Assembly (NCBI GenBank): GCA_003155135.1
Contig: PMFN01000010.1
Location: forward strand, 1 to 33,973
From: Acidimicrobiaceae bacterium
GTDB lineage: Bacteria > Actinomycetota > Acidimicrobiia > Acidimicrobiales > RAAP-2
DNA length: 33,973 nt
Direction of reading: 5' to 3'
The notes under the pieces were generated by a model, which worked only from the letters and a program-made list of their open reading frames with translations, searched no databases and was not told the DNA's origin. Positions 14,772-24,016 of this stretch are shown here, one piece after another. Within the stretch, counting starts at the first letter, position 1; each line of letters begins with the position of its first letter. A program made the translations under genes and the position numbers.

Positions 14772-16888
14772 CGCTTCGCCCCGGCCTTCTCCGGGTGGTG
14801 CACCCGGAAGATGTGGGCGGGGACCCCGCTCGGGTCGAGGCGAACGAAATTCGAGGGCCCCTGCCACTGGTAGTGGGCGTCGGTGAGGAGGTCGTGGACG
14901 TCGAAGGGCCGGCCGGGATCGAGCCCGAGCGCGGCGAGGTCGAGCTCGAGGATGCCCGACTGCTCGTAGGTGGGGTCGAGGTTGACGACGACGAGGACGG
15001 CGTTGGGGTCGCTCGGGGCGTGGGTCACGCCCTCGCCGAGATAGCTGCCGGGATCGACCAGCCACGTCTTCGAGTAGCAGAGGAGTGCGTCGTTGGCGCA
15101 GTGGTGGAAGCGCAGTGTCCGGTTGTGGTGCAAGGCCGGGTTCTCGTGGCGGATCCGGTTGACCCGGCCGATGAAGCCGGCGAGTGAGTCGGGGCGCTCC
15201 CGGTCCCAGTTGCGGATGGCGTACTTCTCCGAGTGCGCGTACTCCTCGGAGCCCTCCTGGCGGGCCACGTGCTCTTGCAGCTCGAAGGCGGGTCCGTAGA
15301 TCCCGTAGTTCGACGACAAGGTGGCGGCGAGCACGAGGCGCGACAAGAAGGCGGCGCGTCCCCCGTGCTGGAGGTGGGCCGGGAGGATGTCGGGCGTGTT
15401 GGGCCAGAAGTTCGGGCGGAAGTAGTCGGCCACCTCGGTGGTCGTGAGCTCATCCATGTATTGCTCGAGCTCCCACTTGGCCTCGCGCCAGGTGAAGTAC
15501 GTGTAGGACTGCGTGAAGCCGATCTTGGCCAGCCGGTACATGAGGCGGGGTCGGGTGAATGCCTCGGCCAAGAAGATGACCTCGGGGCGCTTCGCCTTCA
15601 CCTCCGCCAGCAGCCACTCCCAAAAGGCGAGTGACTTGGTGTGGGGGTTGTCAACCCGGAACACCGTGATGCCCTGGTCGATCCAGTACCCCACGACGGC
15701 TGCCAGCTCGTCCCAGAGCTCGCGCCACTGCGGGGTTTCGAAGTCGATCGGATAGATGTCCTCGTAGCGCTTGGGCGGGTTCTCGGCATAGCGGATCGAC
15801 CCATCGGGAAGGTGCCGGAACCATGAGGGGTGCTCGCGCACCCAGGGGTGGTCGGGCGAGCACTGGAACGCCACGTCGAGTGCCACCTCGATGCCGCGGC
15901 GCCGTGCGGCACGCAGCAAGGAGGCAAGGTCCTTCTCCGTGCCGAGCTCGGGGTGGATGGCGGTGTGGCCCCCTTCTCTGGCCCCGATGGCCCACGGGCT
16001 CCCCGGGTCCGCTCGCCGAGCGGCCCCTCCCCCGTCGGCGCCCTTGCGATTGGTGGTGCCGATGGGGTGGATCGGCGGCAGGTACACCACGTCGAAGCCC
16101 ATGGCCGCCACCTCGTCGAGGCGCGCCTCGACGTCGGCGAGCGTGCCGTGGCGCCCCCCCCGCATGCCGGCCGACCGGGGGAAGAGCTCGTACCAGGCCG
16201 AAAAGCGCGCCCGCTCGGGGTCGACGAACACCGCCAGCTCGGGACCGACGGCCGCGGCACCGAGGTCGCGGGTGCGCCAGAGGAGGTGCTCGAGCTCGGG
16301 GGCCTGAAGCAAGTCTGCGACCGTGCGCAGCGGGGCGCCCTCGCTCAGGAGCGGATCGTGCGCCACGGTGGTCTCGAGGCCTCGGGGCGCGACTGCCAGG
16401 GCTTCGGCGTAGGCGGTGAGGGCGCGGCGCCCTACCCCTTTGGCCCGCACGGCGGCGCCGGTGAGGAGCTGCGCCCCGAGGGCCAGGTCGACGGCCACGT
16501 CCTGGCCGTCGTTCGCCTTGACGAGGGTGTCGCGTCGCCAGCTGGCGAAGCGGTCGATCACGGCCACGACCTGGAAGCGGTGCCTGCCGAGGTCCTTCGT
16601 CGGAAACGTCGCCCGCCACCGGTCGTTCCCGAGCGGGGCCATCGCCACGCTCGTCCAGCCCCGCGCCCCGGGGGGCCGGTGGCGTACCTCGCAGGACAGT
16701 GCGTCGTGCCCGTCGCAGAAGATGTCGGCCTCGACGATGACGGGCTCGCCGATCGAGGCCTTCGCCGGGTAGCGCCCGCAGTCGACTTGCGGCCGGACCC
16801 CTTCGATGACCGGGCGCACCAGGCCGACCGCCGCTTTCGTCAGTCGGGGGGCGCGCTCGACCGTGGCCGGGTCTGTGTCGTTGGTCAC
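14768..16888 (-). CDS. glgE: Alpha-1,4-glucan:maltose-1-phosphate maltosyltransferase
   Basis: GlgE (GH13_3) extends alpha-1,4-glucans by two glucose units from maltose-1-phosphate, the product of the neighbouring maltokinase domain. The 706-residue form matches the mycobacterial enzyme in size. It begins with an immunoglobulin-like N domain and an S domain (RPQVDCGRYPAKASIGE near 32-48), followed by the barrel with SAWYELFPRS near 230, region I VALDVAFQCSPDHPW near 335-349, nucleophile Asp413 in FRVDNPHTK and acid/base Glu442 in FLAEAFTRP. The GTG at 16888 has GGAGG 8 bases upstream and yields the conserved-size protein. An in-frame ATG at 16945, also with AGGAGG upstream, would add 19 poorly conserved residues (MVAARADCSRRKKNEE...). 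Both are possible. This is the first gene of the operon. Confidence 0.94.
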   Translation of the reverse strand: MTNDTDPATVERAPRLTKAAVGLVRPVIEGVRPQVDCGRYPAKASIGEPVIVEADIFCDGHDALSCEVRHRPPGARGWTSVAMAPLGNDRWRATFPTKDLGRHRFQVVAVIDRFASWRRDTLVKANDGQDVAVDLALGAQLLTGAAVRAKGVGRRALTAYAEALAVAPRGLETTVAHDPLLSEGAPLRTVADLLQAPELEHLLWRTRDLGAAAVGPELAVFVDPERARFSAWYELFPRSAGMRGGRHGTLADVEARLDEVAAMGFDVVYLPPIHPIGTTNRKGADGGGAARRADPGSPWAIGAREGGHTAIHPELGTEKDLASLLRAARRRGIEVALDVAFQCSPDHPWVREHPSWFRHLPDGSIRYAENPPKRYEDIYPIDFETPQWRELWDELAAVVGYWIDQGITVFRVDNPHTKSLAFWEWLLAEVKAKRPEVIFLAEAFTRPRLMYRLAKIGFTQSYTYFTWREAKWELEQYMDELTTTEVADYFRPNFWPNTPDILPAHLQHGGRAAFLSRLVLAATLSSNYGIYGPAFELQEHVARQEGSEEYAHSEKYAIRNWDRERPDSLAGFIGRVNRIRHENPALHHNRTLRFHHCANDALLCYSKTWLVDPGSYLGEGVTHAPSDPNAVLVVVNLDPTYEQSGILELDLAALGLDPGRPFDVHDLLTDAHYQWQGPSNFVRLDPSGVPAHIFRVHHPEKAGAKR

Positions 16889-16945
16889 CGCGTCCGCCTC
16901 CTCATTCTTCTTCCGCCGTGAGCAATCGGCTCGCGCCGCGACCAT

Positions 16946-17115
16946 GGGGGTTCGCCTCCTCGCTTGTGGCCCTACCCGGGGGCTGCGGTTCTACACAAGG
17001 GGAGGTTCGGCTTCGACTCGGCGCCGCCGGGGTAGCAGTGTCCTGTCGGCCCTGGTGAGGGGCTGGCCGCCGCCAGCAGCGCACGGCCGCCCGACGAGGA
17101 CGACAGGAGATCCCG
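16946..17115. promoter_or_regulatory. Divergent intergenic region between glgE and the F420-type oxidoreductase
   Basis: These 170 bases separate the head of the seven-gene operon (minus strand) from the plus-strand oxidoreductase and must hold both promoters. On the minus strand a weak TTGTGT / 18 bases / TAGGGC arrangement precedes the glgE ATG, but the match to consensus is poor. The plus-strand gene has a clear AGGAG six bases before its ATG at 17116. I see no strong operator or hairpin. Confidence 0.35.
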
Positions 17116-18072
17116 ATGCAGATCGGCTACACGATGATGGGAGAACACGCGGGACCGAAGGCTCTGGTCGAGGACGTGGGGCGCGCCGAGGCGGCCGGGT
17201 TCGACTCCGCGGTCATCTCTGACCACTTCTTCCCGTGGCTCGACGAGCAGGGCCACGCCCCCTACACGTGGTCGGTGCTCGGTGCGGCCGCCCAGGCGAC
17301 CTCGTCCATCCCGCTCATGACCTATGTGACGTGCCCGACCATCCGCTACCACCCCGTCGTCGTCGCCCAGAAGGCCGCCACCGCCGCCCTGCTCTCCGAC
17401 GGCCGCTTCACACTCGGGCTCGGGACGGGAGAGAACTTGAACGAGCACGTGGTCGGGCGCCCGTGGCCGAGTGCCGACGTGCGCCACGAGATGCTCGAGG
17501 AGGCTGTCCTCCGCTCGCTCTTCGCCGGCGGCTGCGTGCACCACACCGGGCGGCACTTCTCGTTCGACTCCGCCAAGGTCTGGGACCTCCCCGAACAGCC
17601 CGCGCCCATCGGCGTCGCCGTCTCGGGGCCGGCGTCGTGCAGGCTGGCCGGCGAGCTGGCCGACCTCATGATCGCCACCGATCCCGACGCCAGCGTGGGC
17701 GAGGCCTTCGCTGCCGCCGGGGGTGCCGGCAATCCCCGCTACGGCCAGCTGGCGGTCAGCTACGACCCCGACGTTCACACGGCGCGCCGCCGCGCCTGGG
17801 AGCAGTTCCGCTGGTTCTCCGCCGGCTGGAAGGTGAACGCCGAGCTCCCCGGGACGGCCGCCTTCTCCGCCGCGTCGGTCGCCGTGCGCGAGGACGACGT
17901 GGCCGAGCAGATCCCCTGCGGGGCCGACATCGAGCAGTTCTTGGAGCGCATCGCCGCCTTCAAGGACGCCGGCTTCACCCACCTCGCACTCGTCCAGGTG
18001 GGCGGGGACTACCAGGCCCCCTTCATCGAGTGGGCGCAGCGGGAGCTGCTCGACGCCGCGCGCGCCGTATGA
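17116..18072 (+). CDS. F420-dependent (luciferase-like) oxidoreductase, FGD-related subgroup
   Basis: The 318-residue single-domain TIM-barrel protein belongs to the luciferase-like monooxygenase superfamily, in the branch related to F420-dependent glucose-6-phosphate dehydrogenase (TIGR03557-like). It begins MQIGYTMMGEHAGP. The SDHFFPW motif (His37, Trp41) and GLGTGENLNE (Glu106) correspond to the FGD active-site His40, Trp44 and Glu109. The phosphate-binding region of FGD (C-T-S-G-K-G) is replaced here by IATDPDAS, with no lysine, so glucose-6-phosphate is an unlikely substrate. It may reduce or oxidise another small molecule with F420. It is transcribed away from glgE and converges on acs, with a 12-base gap between the stops. 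The ATG has a good AGGAG. Confidence 0.85.
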   Translation: MQIGYTMMGEHAGPKALVEDVGRAEAAGFDSAVISDHFFPWLDEQGHAPYTWSVLGAAAQATSSIPLMTYVTCPTIRYHPVVVAQKAATAALLSDGRFTLGLGTGENLNEHVVGRPWPSADVRHEMLEEAVLRSLFAGGCVHHTGRHFSFDSAKVWDLPEQPAPIGVAVSGPASCRLAGELADLMIATDPDASVGEAFAAAGGAGNPRYGQLAVSYDPDVHTARRRAWEQFRWFSAGWKVNAELPGTAAFSAASVAVREDDVAEQIPCGADIEQFLERIAAFKDAGFTHLALVQVGGDYQAPFIEWAQRELLDAARAV

Positions 18073-18084
18073 GCACCGCCTCGT

Positions 18085-20079
<1,995 letters not shown>

Positions 20080-20103
20080 GGCTGCTCCTCTCTCGGATGT
20101 CAC

Positions 20104-20137
20104 CTGTGGCCGCCGGGGTGATGCCCGGCGGCCACAG
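20104..20137. repeat. Perfect 14-bp-stem hairpin between satP and acs
   Basis: The arms CTGTGGCCGCCGGG (20104-20117) and CCCGGCGGCCACAG (20124-20137) are exact inverse complements around a six-base loop. The hairpin lies 38 bases after the satP stop and 24 bases before the acs ATG in the direction of transcription. There is no T-run on either side, so it is not a textbook intrinsic terminator. It could partly terminate or process the satP-acs transcript, stabilise the acs mRNA, or modulate the acs start. Confidence 0.75.
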
Positions 20138-20174
20138 CGCGACAGCTACTCCTGGTACTGCCTTTGGCCGCTTA

Positions 20175-20807
20175 TTACCTGGGCGCCAGCGGGAACACCG
20201 GGACGAGCGCCTTCTTGAAGGTCTCGTTGATGACCCCTGCTGCAGATGCGTACCACGCCAACGCCGCGGTGACGATGCCGGCCCAGCCGCCGATGTGGGT
20301 GATCGTGCTGTTGGAGTTGAATGCACCGATGGTGAGCAGCACGAACGTGATGGTCAGGACGAAGAACACGGCGACCACCGCTCCCGACACCCGCATTGAG
20401 GCGATCAGCATGTAGAAGGTGAAGATCGTCCACCCGAGCAGGAACACGCCAGCCGCGCTGGGAACGAGTGCCGGCTTGAGGGCGCCCACGAGGAACTTGA
20501 CGAACACGTAGTACGAGATCCAAAACGCCCCGTACGAGGTGAAGGCCAGCGCCCCGAAGGTGTTCTTGCGCACGAACTCCCACATGCCTGCCAGCAACTG
20601 CGCGAAACCCCCGTAGACGAGGGCGAGAGCGAGGGCGGGGAAGATGGCCGCCGGCCAGATGTTGGCGTTCATCAGACTCAACGCGAACGTGGTCATGGCG
20701 AATGCCGCGAGCCCGAGTGGTGCCGGGTCCGCGACCGACTGCAACGCGGGTAACCGGACATCCGCCCCCTCCAGCGGCTCCCCTGGTTCATGATTGTGCA
20801 TGGTCAT
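20175..20807 (-). CDS. satP: Acetate uptake transporter (GPR1/FUN34/YaaH family)
   Basis: The 210-residue protein has about six hydrophobic segments and the family signature near its N-terminus, DPAPLGLAAFAMTTFALSLMNA, corresponding to the N-P-A-P-L-G-L motif of acetate/succinate permeases. Later segments include YGGFAQLLAGMWEF and FTSYGAFWISYYVF, both typical of the family and thought to line the pore. It should import acetate or acetic acid across the cytoplasmic membrane and supply Acs, whose gene follows 95 bases downstream. Two ATGs (20807 and 20801) are possible; a G-rich GGGGGG is placed six bases before the first. Confidence 0.92.
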   Translation of the reverse strand: MTMHNHEPGEPLEGADVRLPALQSVADPAPLGLAAFAMTTFALSLMNANIWPAAIFPALALALVYGGFAQLLAGMWEFVRKNTFGALAFTSYGAFWISYYVFVKFLVGALKPALVPSAAGVFLLGWTIFTFYMLIASMRVSGAVVAVFFVLTITFVLLTIGAFNSNSTITHIGGWAGIVTAALAWYASAAGVINETFKKALVPVFPLAPR

Positions 20808-20817
20808 GTCCTACCCC

Positions 20818-20842
20818 CCTCAGTTGGTACTGCCTCAGTTGG
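20818..20842. repeat. Tandem CCTCAGTTGG repeat just upstream of satP
   Basis: The decamer CCTCAGTTGG occurs twice in the same orientation, at 20818-20827 and 20833-20842, with a 15-base period. It begins 11 bases upstream of the satP ATG. The spacing is not a full helical turn multiple of 10-11, so a paired operator is uncertain. The intervening TGGTACTGCCT (20825-20835) recurs on the other side of satP at 20153-20163. Confidence 0.5.
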
Positions 20843-21020
20843 CTTGCCTAGCTCCTTGTTCTCCATGCGCTGGCCGACGTGGTTCGCCGGAACAGTTCAT
20901 CCCCCCGAAACATACAGCGGACCGTGGGCCGGTGCTGGGACGACGCGCCGTCGACCGGTGCGGCGTCGTGCGGGCCGGATGCAGTCGGTGCCCTCGGATC
21001 GGGCCCTTCGTGTCCACTCC

Positions 21021-21026
21021 TACGCT
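21021..21026 (+). promoter_or_regulatory. Candidate -10 element TACGCT for a leaderless transcript
   Basis: TACGCT fits the TAnnnT actinobacterial -10 pattern and lies six bases before the ATG at 21033. No Shine-Dalgarno sequence is visible before that gene, as expected for a leaderless mRNA. No clear -35 element is seen, so support is modest. The DevS-like kinase gene has the same spacing. Confidence 0.35.
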
Positions 21027-21032
21027 GGCGTG

Positions 21033-22589
21033 ATGGACACCAACCTCGGGGGCAGGCGAGCGCGCGACCCCGAAGATGCCGCCGAGCAACTGCTCGCGCC
21101 GGGCTCACTCGTGCTCGTCACGGGCGCGTCGGGCTACATCGGGGCACGGCTCGTCCCCGAGTTGCTCGACGCCGGCTACCGGGTGCGGTGCCTCGTGCGC
21201 ACTCCGGCCAAGATCGAGCACGCCGAATGGCTCGACCGGGTCCAGATCGTGGCCGGCGACGTGGAGGGCGACCTCACCGAGGCCCTCGAGGGGGTCGACG
21301 CCGCCTACTACCTCATCCATGCCATCGGCGCTTCCCCGGACTGGGTCGAGCGCGACCGTCGCTCCGCCGAGAACTTCGCCCGGGCGGCGGACAAGGCGAG
21401 GACCTCGCGCATCGTCTACCTCGGGGGGCTCGGGGCGGAGAAGGAGGGCCAGCCCCTCTCCGCCCACCTGGCCAGCCGCCACGAAGTGGGTGCGGCCCTC
21501 GGTGGCGGCAGCGCCAAGGTCACCGAGCTGCGAGCGGCAGTCGTCATCGGGGCAGGCAGTGCATCGTTCGAGATGCTCCGCTACCTGGTCGAGGTGCTCC
21601 CCGTCATGATCACCCCTCGATGGGTGGACACCCGCTGCCAGCCGATCGCCATCGGTGACCTCCTGCGCTGCCTCCTGGCGGTGCTCGGGCGCGGCGACAC
21701 CGCTGGGCGCACGATCGAGCTCGGGGGCCCCGACATCCTCACCTACCGAAAGATGATGTCGGTCTACGCCGAGGAAGCGGGGCTCCGCCGCCGCATCATC
21801 GTCCCCGTGCCGGTCCTCACCCCGGGGCTCTCGAGCCACTGGGTGGGTCTCGTCACGCCCCTCCCGCGCTCACTCGCCATCCCCTTGGTCAACAGCCTCG
21901 TGAACGAGGTGATCGTCTCGGGCGACGGGGGCGCAGCACTCCTCGGTGGCCACCTCACGAGCTACCGCGAGTCCGTGGCCCTCGCCCTCGGTACCGCCCC
22001 TGCGACCGACGGGCCCCGTAGGGAGGACGATGCGGCACGCCCGGTTGTCACCGACCCGGGCTGGGCCGGCGGCTCGCTCTACGTCGACCGGCGACAACGC
22101 CATGTCGATGCGTCGGCCGCCGCCGCGTTCGGTGCGCTGACCTCGATCGGCGGCGAGAACGGCTGGTACTCGGGCCACCTGCTCTGGGAGATCCGCGGCC
22201 TGCTCGACATCGTGGTCGGCGGGCCGGGCATGCGGCGCAATGTCCTGCGTACCGCCACCGTGGCCGTCGACAGCCAGATCGACTTCTGGCGGGTCGAGGC
22301 GGTCGAAGAGGACAGCCTGCTCGTGCTCTTCGCCGAGATGAAGATGCCCGGCGAGGCGTGGCTCGAGTGGCGCATCGTCCCCGACGGCGACGGCGGGTGC
22401 ACCCTCTTCCAGGAGGCCCGGTTCCGGCCCCGGGGGCTCTTGGGCCGCGCCTACTGGTATTGCGTCGCCCCGTTCCACCAGATCGTCTTCCCCGGCATGC
22501 TCGAGGGCATCGCCGGGGCAGCCGAGGCTTCGGTGCGCACCGAAAACCCGCCGGCAACCCTCGAGGGTCCCGAGCGCAAGAGCGCCTGA
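21033..22589 (+). CDS. NAD(P)-binding SDR-like protein fused to DUF2867
   Basis: The 518-residue protein has an N-terminal atypical short-chain dehydrogenase/NmrA-like Rossmann domain: VLVTGASGYIGARLVPELLDAG is the glycine-rich dinucleotide loop near residues 26-47, followed by VRCLVRTP and AAYYLIHAIG. From about residue 360 it continues into a DUF2867 domain marked by the motifs VDFWRVEAVE, EMKMPGEAWLEWRI and RPRGLLGRAYWYCVAPFH. This two-domain arrangement is common in actinobacteria, but its substrate is unknown. The ATG at 21033 gives a start just before the Rossmann domain; a GTG one codon upstream is equally possible. The upstream open frame is not coding-like. It converges with the ureD remnant, whose stop is four bases away. 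Confidence 0.85.
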   Translation: MDTNLGGRRARDPEDAAEQLLAPGSLVLVTGASGYIGARLVPELLDAGYRVRCLVRTPAKIEHAEWLDRVQIVAGDVEGDLTEALEGVDAAYYLIHAIGASPDWVERDRRSAENFARAADKARTSRIVYLGGLGAEKEGQPLSAHLASRHEVGAALGGGSAKVTELRAAVVIGAGSASFEMLRYLVEVLPVMITPRWVDTRCQPIAIGDLLRCLLAVLGRGDTAGRTIELGGPDILTYRKMMSVYAEEAGLRRRIIVPVPVLTPGLSSHWVGLVTPLPRSLAIPLVNSLVNEVIVSGDGGAALLGGHLTSYRESVALALGTAPATDGPRREDDAARPVVTDPGWAGGSLYVDRRQRHVDASAAAAFGALTSIGGENGWYSGHLLWEIRGLLDIVVGGPGMRRNVLRTATVAVDSQIDFWRVEAVEEDSLLVLFAEMKMPGEAWLEWRIVPDGDGGCTLFQEARFRPRGLLGRAYWYCVAPFHQIVFPGMLEGIAGAAEASVRTENPPATLEGPERKSA

Positions 22590-22593
22590 GGTT

Positions 22594-23073
22594 TCAGCCC
22601 CCGGGCACAGGGCACCACCCCGGGAACCCGTGGTCGCCGGCCAGCCCGGCGATGAGGCGCCGGCAGGCCGCCAGATCGCGCCCCCATGCGCACACCTGTG
22701 CCGCGTCGCCGCTCGCGCCGAAAGTGACAGCCGCCCTCGTCCCATCCTCCTCGCGCCACTGGGCCACGGGCCGAGCCGCCAGGCCGTCGGGGTCGACCAC
22801 GACCAGGGCGGCAACCGAGGGCGCGCCGTCGAGGACGGCCGCCGACTCCCACCCCGCAGCGCCCGTCCCCGCGTCGAGGGAGCTGTCGAACACCACGCGC
22901 CCGGCACGCTCGATGCGGGTGCGCGAACTCCATCGGCCGGGCGACTCTTCGAACCGGCCGAGCTGCACCTGCTCCAAGACGCCGACGCGCGCGCCCTCGT
23001 CCAATGCCACCGTGAGCAGGTTGGCGTGCTCGGCGCCGACGGCCGTGATCCCGGGCTCCCCCACCATGCACAA
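22594..23073 (-). pseudogene. ureD: 5'-truncated urease accessory protein UreD
   Basis: The 159 readable residues resemble the C-terminal half of actinobacterial UreD, the chaperone that with UreF and UreG inserts nickel into urease. Seen in order are GEPGITAVGAEHANLLTVAL (the EP-x-I-x-x-x-G-x-x-H segment), VGVLEQVQLGRFEESPGRW, SRTRIERAGRVVFDSSLDAG, AAVLDGAPSVAALVVVDPDG and ACRRLIAGL. UreD is normally about 250-280 residues, so roughly the first 100 are missing. The only starts are a TTG at 23073 and an internal ATG, with no good ribosome site. Upstream of 23073 the frame stays open to a stop near 23190, but that part is not UreD-like. No ureA, B, C, E, F or G gene is in the window. I infer a remnant; the family assignment itself is from memory of the motif pattern. 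Confidence 0.6.
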
Positions 23074-23120
23074 CGCGGCCCCCCGCCCCGTGCGGTGATG
23101 GCCATGACCGACTTTGCGCC

Positions 23121-24013
23121 GTGCCGTGCAGCCCTCGCCAGGGTCGCACCGACCGAGCGGAGCTCGAGGGAGGCGCTGGGGTGGTCGGGCTCAATCCCTC
23201 CTTCGGGCGCTTCCCGATTGACGGGCTGCCCGAGCTGTTCGACTCGATCTCGCACCACGCGCCGCTGACGCGCTGCGTGGAGGACGCAGCGCTCTTCCTC
23301 GACGTCACCCAGGGGCACGACGACGCCGACATCCTCTCGGTGCCGCACCTCGACCCCGTCCGCCCGAAGCCGGGATCGGTCGAGGGCCTCCATGTGCCGT
23401 TCAGCACCGCCCTCGGCTGCTGGGCCGTCGAGCCTGCACTCGTCGACGCACTCGCGCACAGCGGCGCGCACGTCGAACCCATCGACGCAGGCGTCACCCC
23501 CCACAACGAGGAGATATGGGGCCAGGTGTGGGCGGTGTTCATGGTCGCCTACTACGGTCACCTCGTGGCCGAGCACCACGAACGCATCGACCCCGCAGTG
23601 CTCGCCCTCATCGAGGCCGGCCAGTCTATGGGGGCGGTCGAGCTAAAGCGGCTCGAGATCGAGCGCAGCGATCTCTGGGGGCGCATGGCGCCGATCTTTC
23701 GGACGCACGACGTCCTGCTCTGCCCGACGATGGCGATCGGTCCCGTCCCGCCGGGCTCGCCGAGCGGGCGCCGATGGGGTTCGTGGATGAGGCCGGCTAC
23801 CACAGCCCCGAGATGACCACCCCGTTCAACCTGCTCGCACCGCTGCCGGCGCTCTCGGTACCCTGCGGGCACGACTCGGCGGGCATGCCCATCGGCGCCC
23901 AGATCGTCGGACGCCGATGGCGAGACGACACCGTCTTGGTGATCGGGCGCGCCCTCGAGCTGGCGCCCCCGGTGCCTCGGCGCGTCCGCCGGCCTGACGG
24001 GTCGTGGCAGCTC
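23121..24013 (+). pseudogene. Amidase-signature family remnant, 5'-truncated and frameshifted
   Basis: Amidase homology begins abruptly at about 23175 with GVVGLNPSFGRFP, the segment that in intact amidases follows the Ser-cis-Ser-Lys catalytic region; the lysine and both serines, with the GGSSGG loop, are absent. Recognisable parts then run as FDSISHHAPLTRCVEDAALFLDV, CPTMAIGPVPPGS and, in a different frame, FVDEAGYHSPEMTTPFNLLAPLPALSVPCG and MPIGAQIVGRRWRDDTVLVIGRALE. The frame changes between about 23745 and 23771, equivalent to one lost base. The second frame has no stop of its own before it runs into the convergent gene ending at 24017. Without the catalytic residues the product cannot be an active amidase. 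Confidence 0.75.
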
Positions 24014-24016
24014 GGC

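Noticed and set aside
20104-20137. Hairpin as a simple intrinsic terminator of satP
   Set aside because: No T-run on either strand after the stem, so it is reported as a structure of uncertain role.
20848-21108. Minus-strand small frames between satP and the SDR gene
   Set aside because: Arg/Pro-rich, no ribosome site, and they cover the likely promoter region of two divergent genes.
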